A stretch of DNA of 64,000 nt from JBBQSN01 sp963825505 (GTDB lineage: Bacteria > Actinomycetota > Actinomycetes > Actinomycetales > CAWJMD01): the NCBI GenBank assembly GCA_963825505.1, contig CAWGTL010000013.1:34634-98633 (forward strand), given 5' to 3'. Below the pieces are notes generated by a model, which was given only the letters and a program-made list of their open reading frames with translations, had not been told where the DNA came from and made no database searches. Of the stretch, positions 7,566 through 15,474 are shown one piece after another (position 1 is the stretch's first letter; each line of letters begins with the position of its first letter). The translations under genes were made by a program, and so were the position numbers.

Positions 7566-8498
7566 GTGCAGACCTTCCTGCCGTCCCCGGACTTCGGTAC
7601 CAGCGCCGCGCTCCTGGACGACGCACGGCTCGGCAAGCAGCGGGTCGAGACCCTCCAGGTGCTGCGGGCGCTCGTGCTCGAGGACTACGGCTGGGCCCGC
7701 CACCCCGCGGTGCTGATGTGGCGCGGCCGGGTGCCGGCGCTGGTCGCCTACGGGCTCGCCTGCGTCCGCGAGTGGGTCGGTCGCGGGCACGCCGACAGCA
7801 CCGCCGACCTGATCGCCGAGTTCGCCCCGCAGGCGGTCGGGCGCAGCCAGCAGCAGCTGGAGGCCGACGGCCTGGTGCCGTCGTGGCTGCACGACCCGCT
7901 GTTCCACGCCAGCCACCGGGCCGCCCTTGTGCGCAAGGACCCCGTCTACTACGCCTCCCTGGTCACCGACGACCTCGACCCCGGGGCCCCGTACGTCTGG
8001 CCGGGTCCCGACCCCGTCGAGGACGAGGACGGCGACCGGCCCGACGGCGCGCCCGGCCGCCGGCCCTGGGTGGTGCGTCCGCCGTCGGCCGGCGTGCTCG
8101 GACGCCTCCTCGCCGACGGGGTGGTCGGGCTCGGCACCACGGCGGGGATCGGGTCCGACCTGACCGGCCTGGCCGGGGCGGACCTGCAGGCCGCGCTGCG
8201 CGAGGAGTCACCCGGTCAGCGGGGCGGCAAGGCGCTGCGGCAGCTGGCCGCCTTCCTCGACGACGTGCGCGAGGGCGACACGGTGGCCGTGCCCGTCGAG
8301 GAGGGGCGCGCGCTGCTGCTCGGCACGGTGCGCGGCGGGTACGCGCACGCCCCCGGCGGGACCGCACCGGTGCACCGGCGGCCCGTGGTGTGGGACGGCG
8401 GTCGCCTGCCGCGGGAGGCGGCCCGTCCGCGCGGGGTGCTGCAGGACCCGCGCGAGCTGTTCCGGGTGTCCGTGGCAGGGCCTACGGTGCCCGGGTGA
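7566..8498 (+). CDS. MSMEG_6728-like protein (pyrimidine-dimer-glycosylase-like N-terminus)
   Basis: This is a 310-residue protein. The first ~140 residues match the actinobacterial MSMEG_6728 family (MQTFLPSPDFGTSAALLDDARLGKQRVETLQ and a later WLHDPLFHASHRAALVRKDP), which resembles pyrimidine-dimer DNA glycosylase proteins. The remaining half, after an acidic linker, is not recognised. Function is uncertain; a DNA-repair role is only suggested. The last 4 bases overlap the next gene. Confidence 0.7.
   Translation: MQTFLPSPDFGTSAALLDDARLGKQRVETLQVLRALVLEDYGWARHPAVLMWRGRVPALVAYGLACVREWVGRGHADSTADLIAEFAPQAVGRSQQQLEADGLVPSWLHDPLFHASHRAALVRKDPVYYASLVTDDLDPGAPYVWPGPDPVEDEDGDRPDGAPGRRPWVVRPPSAGVLGRLLADGVVGLGTTAGIGSDLTGLAGADLQAALREESPGQRGGKALRQLAAFLDDVREGDTVAVPVEEGRALLLGTVRGGYAHAPGGTAPVHRRPVVWDGGRLPREAARPRGVLQDPRELFRVSVAGPTVPG
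8483..8488 (+). promoter_or_regulatory. Leaderless -10 box TACGGT
   Basis: TACGGT lies 6 nt before the GTG at 8495, inside the 3' end of the preceding gene. The second gene could therefore be made from its own transcript as well as by coupling. Confidence 0.45.
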
Positions 8499-9346
8499 CC
8501 GGCTCCTCCACCTCGGACCAGACCCTGCCCTACCCCGACCGCTCGGGCTTCCTCGCGCCGCTGGCGTCCGAGTCCGCCCGGTTCCTCGAGGTGCTCGCCG
8601 CGGCCGACCCGTCGGCCGTGGTGCCTACCTGCCCGGACTGGACCGCCGACGACCTCCTCTGGCACCTCACCGAGGTGCAGGTGTTCTGGGCATCGGTCTG
8701 CGAGGGGCCGGTGCTCGACGACGCCGGCCTCGACGCCGTCGAGGCCGCCAAGCCGCCGCGCCCCGACGACCGCGACGCGCTGCTGCGACTGGCGGAGCGC
8801 ACCACCGAGCGGCTGCTCGCCGCGCTGGGTGCGGGGTCGCCGTCCACCCCGGCCTGGTCCTGGCACGCACCCGAGCAGACCCTCGGGTTCAGCATGCGCC
8901 GCCAGGCGCACGAGGCGCTGGTGCACCGGGTCGACGCCGAGCTCACCGCCGGGGTCGACCTCACCGTGCCCGAGGCCGCGCTGGCGGCCGACGGCGTCGA
9001 CGAGCTGCTGCGGGTGATGTGGGGGCTGCCGGACGGGGACTGGGCCACCTGGACGCCGTCGGACCGGCTCGTGCGCGTCGAGACCACCGACACCGGCCAC
9101 GCCTGGACGCTGCGCCTCGGCCGGTGGAGCGGCACCGGCCCGCAGTCCGGTCGCGAGTTCGACGAGGCCACCGCCGTGGTCGTCGACGACGAGACCGTCG
9201 GCGCACCTGCCGCGCTGCTGCGGGGACGTGCCGCCGACCTCGACCTGCACCTGTGGAACCGCCTGCCCGCCGACCCCGTCGAGCGATCCGGCGACCCGGA
9301 CGCCCTCGCCGACCTCGACGAGGTCCGGGGCGCCGGCGTGCAGTAG
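8495..9346 (+). CDS. Maleylpyruvate isomerase family, mycothiol-dependent-like protein
   Basis: This is a 283-residue protein of the mycothiol-dependent maleylpyruvate isomerase / DinB-like family. It has an N-terminal four-helix region with CPDWTADDLLWHLTEVQ, the helix 2 metal-binding His region, a second His in RRQAHEALVHRVDAE, and a C-terminal domain ending LHLWNRLPADP. These enzymes use mycothiol for isomerisation or transfer reactions; the substrate is unknown. GTG 8495 overlaps the upstream stop. Confidence 0.82.
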   Translation: MTGSSTSDQTLPYPDRSGFLAPLASESARFLEVLAAADPSAVVPTCPDWTADDLLWHLTEVQVFWASVCEGPVLDDAGLDAVEAAKPPRPDDRDALLRLAERTTERLLAALGAGSPSTPAWSWHAPEQTLGFSMRRQAHEALVHRVDAELTAGVDLTVPEAALAADGVDELLRVMWGLPDGDWATWTPSDRLVRVETTDTGHAWTLRLGRWSGTGPQSGREFDEATAVVVDDETVGAPAALLRGRAADLDLHLWNRLPADPVERSGDPDALADLDEVRGAGVQ

Positions 9347-9349
9347 CGC

Positions 9350-10600
9350 TCAGTCCAGACGGTCGCGCAGCAGGGCCTGCTCGGCCGGTCCGGGCGCCAG
9401 CGCGAGGGCGCGCTCGTTGGCCTCGCGGGCCTCTCCCGGACGCCCGAGCTCCGCGAGCAGGAGCGCCCTGGTGGCGTGCAGCAGGTGGTACCCGTCGAGG
9501 CGCCCGGACACGGCCTCGACGGCGTCGAGAGCGGCCTGCGGCCCGCGGACGTGGGACAGCGCCACGGCGTGGTTGAGCCGCACCACCGGAGAGGGGTCGT
9601 GCACCAGCAGGAGGTCGTACAGCGTCACGATCTGCAGCCAGTCGGTCTGCTCCCAGGTGGCCGCCGAGCAGTGGCAGCCCGCGATCGCCGCCTGCAGCTG
9701 GAACCGGCCGGGTGACCGCAGCGCCGCCGCGCGCTCGAGGTAGCCGTCCGCACGGCTCACGGCCACGGCGTCCCAGCGCGAACGGTCCTGCGCCGCAAGG
9801 GGAACCAGCGCGCCGGCGGCGTCGAAGCGGGCACCGTCGCGCGCCTGCAGGAAGGTCAGCAGCGCGAGCAGCCCCCACGCCTCGGCCTGCCGCGGCAGGG
9901 CCCGCGCGACGACCTCGGCGAGCCACACCGCGTCCCCGGCCGGACCGGCCGAGCCCTGCGGGTCGAGGTAGGCGGCGTTGTACGCCAGGCACACCACGGT
10001 GAGGACGTCGTCGAGCCGCGCGGCGAGCCGGTCGCCGTCCGGCACCGAGAACGGGATGCCGGCCGCCACGATCTTGCGCTTGGTGCGCACCAGCCGCTGG
10101 GCCATCGTCGGCTCGGGCACCAGGAACGCCTGCGCCACCTGGGCCGTCGTGAGGCCGAGCACCGCGCGCAGCGTCAGCGCGAGCCGCGACTCGGCCGACA
10201 GCGCCGGGTGGCAGCACGCGAACAGCATCGGGAGCCGCTCGTCCGGGGTGCCGCCCCCGGGGTCGTCCGGCAGCCGCGGGACGGCCTCGGCCTCCGCCGC
10301 GGCCACCGACCCCGCGAGCCGCTGCCTCCGCGAGCGCGCGCGCAGCAGGTCGACGGCGCGGCGCTGCGCGGTGGTGGTCAACCACCCGGCGGGGTTGGGC
10401 GGCACGCCGCGGGACGGCCAGGTGCGCAGCGCCTCGACCAGCGCCTCCTGCACCGCCTCCTCCGCGACGTCGAAATCGCCTGTCCGGCGGTGCAGGTGGG
10501 CCACGACGACGGCGGCCTCCCGCCGCACCACCCGGGACAGCGCCGAGTCCAGCGGCTCGGGCGCGTCCGGTGCGGTGGTGCGACGGGGGTCCGGGGTCAC
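9350..10600 (-). CDS. ECF sigma factor with C-terminal TPR-like extension (ECF42-type)
   Basis: This is a 416-residue RNA polymerase sigma factor. Sigma-70 region 2 (EEAVQEALVEALRTWP, then WLTTTAQRRAVDLLR) and region 4 (LTTAQVAQAFLVPEPTMAQRLVRTKRKI) fill the first ~190 residues. The long C-terminal part has an LAYNAAY motif and helical-repeat character (VVRLNHAVALSHVRG). ECF42-type sigmas have this extension and are paired with a YCII/DGPF protein, which is exactly the upstream gene. The GTG start overlaps that gene's stop by 4 nt. No anti-sigma factor is visible. Confidence 0.9.
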   Translation of the reverse strand: MTPDPRRTTAPDAPEPLDSALSRVVRREAAVVVAHLHRRTGDFDVAEEAVQEALVEALRTWPSRGVPPNPAGWLTTTAQRRAVDLLRARSRRQRLAGSVAAAEAEAVPRLPDDPGGGTPDERLPMLFACCHPALSAESRLALTLRAVLGLTTAQVAQAFLVPEPTMAQRLVRTKRKIVAAGIPFSVPDGDRLAARLDDVLTVVCLAYNAAYLDPQGSAGPAGDAVWLAEVVARALPRQAEAWGLLALLTFLQARDGARFDAAGALVPLAAQDRSRWDAVAVSRADGYLERAAALRSPGRFQLQAAIAGCHCSAATWEQTDWLQIVTLYDLLLVHDPSPVVRLNHAVALSHVRGPQAALDAVEAVSGRLDGYHLLHATRALLLAELGRPGEAREANERALALAPGPAEQALLRDRLD

Positions 10601-10995
10601 GAGGAGCTGCCGTCCTCCATGTGCGAGTAGTCCTCGATCATCGGGCGGATCTCGACCGAGACGCCCGGCAGCTGCAGCGACGGCCAGGTGCGCACCAGCG
10701 CGATGGCTGCGTCCAGGTCGGGGACGTCGATCACGCTGAAGCCGCCGATCCGCTCCTTGGCCTCGCTGTACGGGCCGTCGACCACGACCGGGTCGGCGCC
10801 CGGCGACGCCGGGGTGACGCCCGACCGCACGGTGGTCGCGGTCGACGGCGGCTGCAGCTCGGCACCGCTGTCGGAGAACGCGGCCCCGTTCTGGCCGAAC
10901 CAGGCGTAGATCTGCTGGTAGACCTCCTGCTGCCGCTCGGCCGGGACGGCCTCGAGCTGCTCGGGGGTGTCGACGTACATCAGGACGTACTTCAT
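10597..10995 (-). CDS. YCII/DGPF-domain protein
   Basis: This is a 132-residue YCII-related protein (MKYVLMYVDTPEQLE at the start, VVDGPYSEAKERIGGFSVID in the middle with the DGPF-like motif). DGPF proteins are the conserved partners of ECF42 sigma factors and may be targets or signal carriers. The start is ATG 10995 with GAAGGAG about 7 nt upstream. Translation is coupled to the sigma factor through GTGA. Confidence 0.88.
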   Translation of the reverse strand: MKYVLMYVDTPEQLEAVPAERQQEVYQQIYAWFGQNGAAFSDSGAELQPPSTATTVRSGVTPASPGADPVVVDGPYSEAKERIGGFSVIDVPDLDAAIALVRTWPSLQLPGVSVEIRPMIEDYSHMEDGSSS

Positions 10996-11089
10996 GGTCG
11001 GGCTCCTTCGTTGCGGTGGAACATGACACCCCTTCCACGAACGCCGGCACCGGATCTCGACACCTCGACGCAGGTACTCGCCGGCGCGA

Positions 11090-12172
11090 TCAGACCGTCC
11101 TGCCCCGCAGCACCACGTGCTGCGGCTCCGCGAGCACACCGACGTCGTCGCGGGGGTCGGAGGCGTAGACGACCAGGTCGGCGTCCGCGCCCTCCTCCAG
11201 CGCCGGGCGTCCGAGCCAGGTGCGCGCCGCCCAGCAGCCCGCGTCCAGCGCGTCCAGCGGTGCCAGGCCGGCCGTGACCAGCTCGGCGACCTCGGCGGCC
11301 ACCAGCCCGTGCGGCAGCGAGCCGCCCGCGTCGGTGCCGACGTAGAGCGGCACACCCGCCTCGTGGGCCGCGGCGACCGTCTCGTACCGCCGGGCGTGCA
11401 GCGCGACCATGTGGTCGGCCCACGCGTCGAACCTGCCGCGGGCGGGCTCGGCCAGCTGTGGGAAGGTCGCGATGTTCACCAGCGTCGGCACCACCGCGAC
11501 GCCCGCCGCAGCCGCCGCCTCGGTGGTGGTGGCGTCCAGGCCCGTGCCGTGCTCGATGCCGTCGATGCCGGCGGCGATCAGGTCGTGCAGGCAGTCCTCC
11601 CCGAAGCAGTGCGCGGTGACCCGCGCGCCCTCGGCGTGGGCGGCCGCGATCCCTTCCTGCAGCGCCTCGAGCGGCCAGCACGGCGCGAGATCGCCTGCGG
11701 CACGGTCGATCCAGTCGCCGACGATCTTCACCCAGCCGTCGCCGGCGCGCGCCTCCTGCGCCATGTACGCCGGGAGCTCGTCCGGCTCGATCTCGTGGGC
11801 GTAGTTGCGGATGTACCGCCTGGTGCGGGCGATGTGCCGACCCGCGCGGACGATCTTCGGCAGGTCGTCGCGGTCGTCGATCCAGCGGGTGTCCGCCGGG
11901 CTGCCGGCGTCGCGGATCAGCAGGGTGCCCGCGTCGCGGTCGGCGGTGGCCTGGGCCTCGCTGGTGGCGGCGTCGACGGCGCCGTGGGCGTCCAGGCCGA
12001 CGTGGCAGTGCGCGTCGACCAGTCCGGGGAGCGCCCAGCCGGTCAGGGTGGTCACGTCGTGACCCGGGCCCGGCGCGGTGAACGTCACCCGGCCGTCCAG
12101 CACCCACAACCCGTCGACGACCTCGTCACGGGCGGTGAGCACCGGCCCCTCGACCCGCAGCACCTCCGCCAT
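11090..12172 (-). CDS. Amidohydrolase (imidazolonepropionase-like superfamily)
   Basis: This is a 360-residue metal-dependent hydrolase with the full amidohydrolase ligand set: LPGLVDAHCHVG (HxH), a lysine in GWVKIVGD, His in VTAHCFGE and GIEHGTG, and Asp in GTDAGGSLPHG. The beta-sandwich closes with the ADADLVVY segment. The substrate is unknown and neighbours give no pathway context. The start at 12172 is supported by a leaderless -10 box 6 nt upstream. Confidence 0.85.
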   Translation of the reverse strand: MAEVLRVEGPVLTARDEVVDGLWVLDGRVTFTAPGPGHDVTTLTGWALPGLVDAHCHVGLDAHGAVDAATSEAQATADRDAGTLLIRDAGSPADTRWIDDRDDLPKIVRAGRHIARTRRYIRNYAHEIEPDELPAYMAQEARAGDGWVKIVGDWIDRAAGDLAPCWPLEALQEGIAAAHAEGARVTAHCFGEDCLHDLIAAGIDGIEHGTGLDATTTEAAAAAGVAVVPTLVNIATFPQLAEPARGRFDAWADHMVALHARRYETVAAAHEAGVPLYVGTDAGGSLPHGLVAAEVAELVTAGLAPLDALDAGCWAARTWLGRPALEEGADADLVVYASDPRDDVGVLAEPQHVVLRGRTV

Positions 12173-12178
12173 CGTCCG

Positions 12179-12184
12179 AACCTA
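12179..12184 (-). promoter_or_regulatory. Leaderless -10 box TAGGTT
   Basis: Minus-strand TAGGTT ends 6 nt before the ATG at 12172. The 15-bp tandem repeat begins just upstream of it and fills the -35 region. Confidence 0.55.
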
Positions 12185-12186
12185 TC

Positions 12187-12256
12187 CGGGTCGGACCGCT
12201 CGGGGTCGAACGGCTCGGGGTCGAACGGCTCGGGGTCGAACGGCTCGGGGTCGGAC
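12187..12256. repeat. 15-bp tandem repeat
   Basis: Three exact copies of GGGGTCGAACGGCTC (12202-12216, 12217-12231, 12232-12246) are flanked by one diverged unit before and a partial one after. The array fills the gap between the amidohydrolase promoter and the stop codon of the next gene. There is no spacer variation, so it is not a CRISPR. Confidence 0.9.
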
Positions 12257-12910
12257 CTAGCCGGCGGAGCGGCGGCCCCTGCGGGTCGCGACGCCGTCGG
12301 TCATCAGCGGGCGGTCGTCGGAGTCGAGGACGCTCACGAGCCGGTCGCCCTCCATCGTCACCACGGATCCGACCGGCAACGCCAGCGCCGGGACCAGGGT
12401 CGGACGGTGCACGAGCAGCCGGTGCACGGGCATGGGCACGGGGTCGGCGAGCGCGTCGGCGCCGTTGCGCAGCGTCCCTGTGGCGAACCAGCCGCTGGCG
12501 CGCGCGTCCCCCACGCTGCGCACGAGGTGCAGCACGTGGCTGTCGAGCACGTCGCCGACCGCCCGGACGGTCTGGTCGTAGGCGACGGACACGGGGTCGA
12601 GCACGCCCAGGTAGGCCATCAGGTCGCGGGTGGCGGCCTGCACCCGCAGCGTCGTGCTGATCTCAGGACGCAGGTCGGCCGTGGGGTCGCGGGCGAAGTC
12701 CGGCTCGCAGACCTGCAGCCGGCCGTCGGCCTCGCGCCGCAGCACCAGGACCGACCACCCGAACCGCAGCGCCGCGCCGGCGGTGAACTGCACGCCCTGC
12801 TCGTGCGCGGCCGTGAGCCGCTGCAGCAGCCAGGGCACGTGCTCGGCTGCGGAGTCGAGGCAGTCGACGCTGACCCGCTCGTCCCCCAGCCGGGTCGTCC
12901 ACCTCCCCAC
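12257..12910 (-). CDS. Unrecognised protein downstream of ffh
   Basis: This is a 217-residue protein with no family I recognise. It begins MGRWTTRLGDERVSVDC, has no signal peptide or membrane helix, and contains AAALRFGWSVLVLRR, FARDPTADLRPEIS and a basic C-terminus. Codon use matches its neighbours. It lies 2 bases upstream of the 12913 boundary, directly after ffh, so it is probably co-transcribed with it. The 15-bp repeat array begins right after its stop. Confidence 0.7.
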   Translation of the reverse strand: MGRWTTRLGDERVSVDCLDSAAEHVPWLLQRLTAAHEQGVQFTAGAALRFGWSVLVLRREADGRLQVCEPDFARDPTADLRPEISTTLRVQAATRDLMAYLGVLDPVSVAYDQTVRAVGDVLDSHVLHLVRSVGDARASGWFATGTLRNGADALADPVPMPVHRLLVHRPTLVPALALPVGSVVTMEGDRLVSVLDSDDRPLMTDGVATRRGRRSAG

Positions 12911-12912
12911 CG

Positions 12913-14502
12913 TCAGCGACCGAGGAACTTCTCGAAGCCGGGTGGCAGGGCGGCGGGGTCGAACGGGTCGGCCTCCGGCGGTGGTGCGGTGCCGCCGAAC
13001 GCCGCGCCGGGCGCCGAGGTGCGGGTGGTCGACTCCTGCTCCTGCTGGGCCCGCTTGGCCGGGTTGCCGGACCTCGCCTTGCCCTTCTTGCCCCTCGCCT
13101 GCTGCTTGCCGCGGGCCTTCTTGCTCCCGCCGCCCATGCCGGGGAAGCCGCCCATCCCGGCCGGACCGCCGCCCATCCCCGGCATGCCGGGGATGCCGCC
13201 GCCCTTGCGCAGCTGGCGCATCATCTTCTGCGCGTCGGCGAACCGCTCGAGCAGCTGGTTGACGTCGGTGACGGTGACGCCGGAACCGCGCGCGATCCGG
13301 GCCCGGCGCGAGCCGTTGATGATCTTGGGCTGGTAGCGCTCCTGCGGGGTCATCGAGCGGACGATGGCCTCGATCCGGTCGATCTCGCGCTCGTCGAAGC
13401 TCTCCAGCTGCTCGCGCATCTCGCCCATGCCCGGGAGCATCCCGAGCATCTTCTTCATCGACCCCATCTTCCGCAGACCCTGCATCTGCTGGAGGAAGTC
13501 GTCGAAGGTGAAGTCCTCGCCCGCACCGAACTTGCGGGCCATCTCCTCGGCGTGCTCGGCCTCGAACGCCTTCTCCGCCTGCTCGATCAGGGTGAGCACG
13601 TCGCCCATGTCGAGGATCCGCGAGGCCATCCGGTCGGGGTGGAAGGGCTCGAACTCGGTGAGCTTCTCACCGGTGGAGGCGAACATCACCGGGCGGCCGG
13701 TGACCGAGGCCACCGACAGCGCGGCACCGCCCCGGGCGTCGCCGTCGAGCTTGGTGAGCACCACGCCGGTGATGCCGACGCCCTCCTGGAACGCCTGCGC
13801 CGTCTGCACGGCGTCCTGGCCGATCATCGCGTCGACGACGAAGAGCACCTCGTCGGGCTGCACCGCGGCCCGGATGTCGGCTGCCTGCTGCATCATCTCG
13901 GCGTCGACGCCGAGGCGGCCCGCGGTGTCGACCACGACGACGTCGAACTGCTTGGTGCGGGCCTCGACCATCGCGCGGCGGGCGACGTCGACCGGGTCGC
14001 CCACGCCGTTGCCCGGCTCGGGCGCGTAGACGGTGACGCCTGCGCGCTCGCCCACCACCTGGAGCTGGTTGACCGCGTTGGGGCGCTGGAGGTCGGCCGC
14101 CACCAGCAGGGGGGCGTGGCCCTGCTCCTTGAGCCAGTGGCCGAGCTTGCCGGCCAGCGTGGTCTTCCCGGCGCCCTGCAGGCCCGCGAGCATGATCACG
14201 GTCGGCGGGTTCTTGGCGAAGGTGAGCCGGCGCTGCTCGCCGCCCAGGATCGTGACCAGCTCGTCGTTGACGATCTTGACGACCTGCTGGGCGGGGTTGA
14301 GGGCCTGCGAGACCTCCTCCGACAGCGCCCGCTCGCGCACGCGCGCGGCGAACTCGCGCACGACGGGCAGGGCGACGTCGGCGTCGAGCAGCGCCCGGCG
14401 GATCTCCCGGACGGTGGCGTCGACGTCGGCCTCGGACAGCCGACCCTTGCCCCGCAGGTTCTTGAAGGTCGCGGTCAGGCGGTCGGAGAGGGTGGCGAAC
14501 AC
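12913..14502 (-). CDS. ffh: Signal recognition particle protein Ffh
   Basis: This is a 529-residue SRP54 GTPase that pairs with 4.5S RNA and FtsY for co-translational membrane targeting. N domain residues 1-90; G domain with G1 GLQGAGKTTLAGKL, DTAGRLGVD and TKLDGDARGG; methionine-rich M domain (LQQMQGLRKMGSMKKMLGMLPGMGEM); and a Gly/Met- and Lys-rich tail. GTG 14502 (VFATLSDRL) fits the family, with GAAGGA about 8 nt upstream and a TACCCT -10 at 14537-14542. Confidence 0.96.
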   Translation of the reverse strand: MFATLSDRLTATFKNLRGKGRLSEADVDATVREIRRALLDADVALPVVREFAARVRERALSEEVSQALNPAQQVVKIVNDELVTILGGEQRRLTFAKNPPTVIMLAGLQGAGKTTLAGKLGHWLKEQGHAPLLVAADLQRPNAVNQLQVVGERAGVTVYAPEPGNGVGDPVDVARRAMVEARTKQFDVVVVDTAGRLGVDAEMMQQAADIRAAVQPDEVLFVVDAMIGQDAVQTAQAFQEGVGITGVVLTKLDGDARGGAALSVASVTGRPVMFASTGEKLTEFEPFHPDRMASRILDMGDVLTLIEQAEKAFEAEHAEEMARKFGAGEDFTFDDFLQQMQGLRKMGSMKKMLGMLPGMGEMREQLESFDEREIDRIEAIVRSMTPQERYQPKIINGSRRARIARGSGVTVTDVNQLLERFADAQKMMRQLRKGGGIPGMPGMGGGPAGMGGFPGMGGGSKKARGKQQARGKKGKARSGNPAKRAQQEQESTTRTSAPGAAFGGTAPPPEADPFDPAALPPGFEKFLGR

Positions 14503-14563
14503 GTGGTGAGGGTCCTTCGGCTCGGGATCTGCGCCCAGGGTAGTCGGCCCGCATACTGGCCGG

Positions 14564-15457
14564 GTGCCGGCCGAGCGAGGACGAGAAGCGATCGCCCGGG
14601 TCCGCGCCGGGCTCGCCGGCCAGCTGCGCTCGCGGGTCGCCGGGGACGACGCCCAGGAGCGGGCCCGACGGATCTGGGGCGCCGAGGGCGAGCGCTGGTT
14701 CACCGCCGACGACCCGGTCTGGCGGGTCCACGCCGACGCCACGATGTTCGTCGGCGGCATCCGGGCGCTGCTGCTGCAGTCGCTGCACCCGCTCGCGATG
14801 GCAGGCGTCGCGGGTCACTCCGGTTACCGCGCCGATCCCTGGGGGCGGCTGCAGCGCACCAGCCACTTCCTCGCCACGACCACGTTCGGGACGGTCGAGG
14901 CCGCCGAGGAGGCGATCGAGACCGTCCGCACGATCCACACCCGGGTCCGCGGACGGGCCGAGGACGGCCGGCCCTACGCGGCCGACGACCCGCACCTGCT
15001 CGCGTGGGTGCACCTGGCGGAGGCGGACAGCTTCCTGCGGGCCTTCCAGCAGCACGCCCGCGAGCCGCTGAGCGCCGCCGAGGCCGATCTGTACGTGGCG
15101 CAGAGCGGGCTGGTGGCGTCGCGGCTCGGGGTGGTCGCGCCGCCACGCACGGTCGCCGAGCTGGACGCGGGGATCGAGGCGTACCGGCCCGAGCTGGCGG
15201 CCACCGCGGCAGCCCGCGACGCCGCGCGGTTCCTGCTGCTGCAGCCGCCGCTCCCCCTCCCGGCGCGCCCGGGCTACGGCGCGCTGGCCGCCGCGGCGGT
15301 CGCGCTGCTGCCGCCGTGGGCGCGCTCGCCGCTGGGGTTGCCGAGGCTCCGGCTCACCGAGCGGATCGTCGTCCGGCGCGTGGGCGACGCGGCCACCGGC
15401 GTGATCCGGTGGGCGATGACCTCGCCCGAGATCACCGCCGAGCGTCGCACCGCCTGA
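14564..15457 (+). CDS. DUF2236 / MpaB-type oxygenase family protein
   Basis: This is a 297-residue protein of the DUF2236 family (related to latex-clearing protein and MpaB-type haem oxygenases). The His-rich motif SLHPLAMAGVAGHSGYRADPWGR and RTSHFLATTTFG lie around residues 80-112. Enzymatic role here is unknown. CATACT lies 6 nt before the GTG start, a weaker version of the leaderless arrangement. Transcribed away from ffh. Confidence 0.8.
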   Translation: MPAERGREAIARVRAGLAGQLRSRVAGDDAQERARRIWGAEGERWFTADDPVWRVHADATMFVGGIRALLLQSLHPLAMAGVAGHSGYRADPWGRLQRTSHFLATTTFGTVEAAEEAIETVRTIHTRVRGRAEDGRPYAADDPHLLAWVHLAEADSFLRAFQQHAREPLSAAEADLYVAQSGLVASRLGVVAPPRTVAELDAGIEAYRPELAATAAARDAARFLLLQPPLPLPARPGYGALAAAAVALLPPWARSPLGLPRLRLTERIVVRRVGDAATGVIRWAMTSPEITAERRTA

Positions 15458-15474
15458 GGCCCACTGGTCGACCC

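Noticed and set aside
12187..12256. Tandem repeats considered as a CRISPR array
   Set aside because: Units are directly adjacent without spacers and only 15 bp long.
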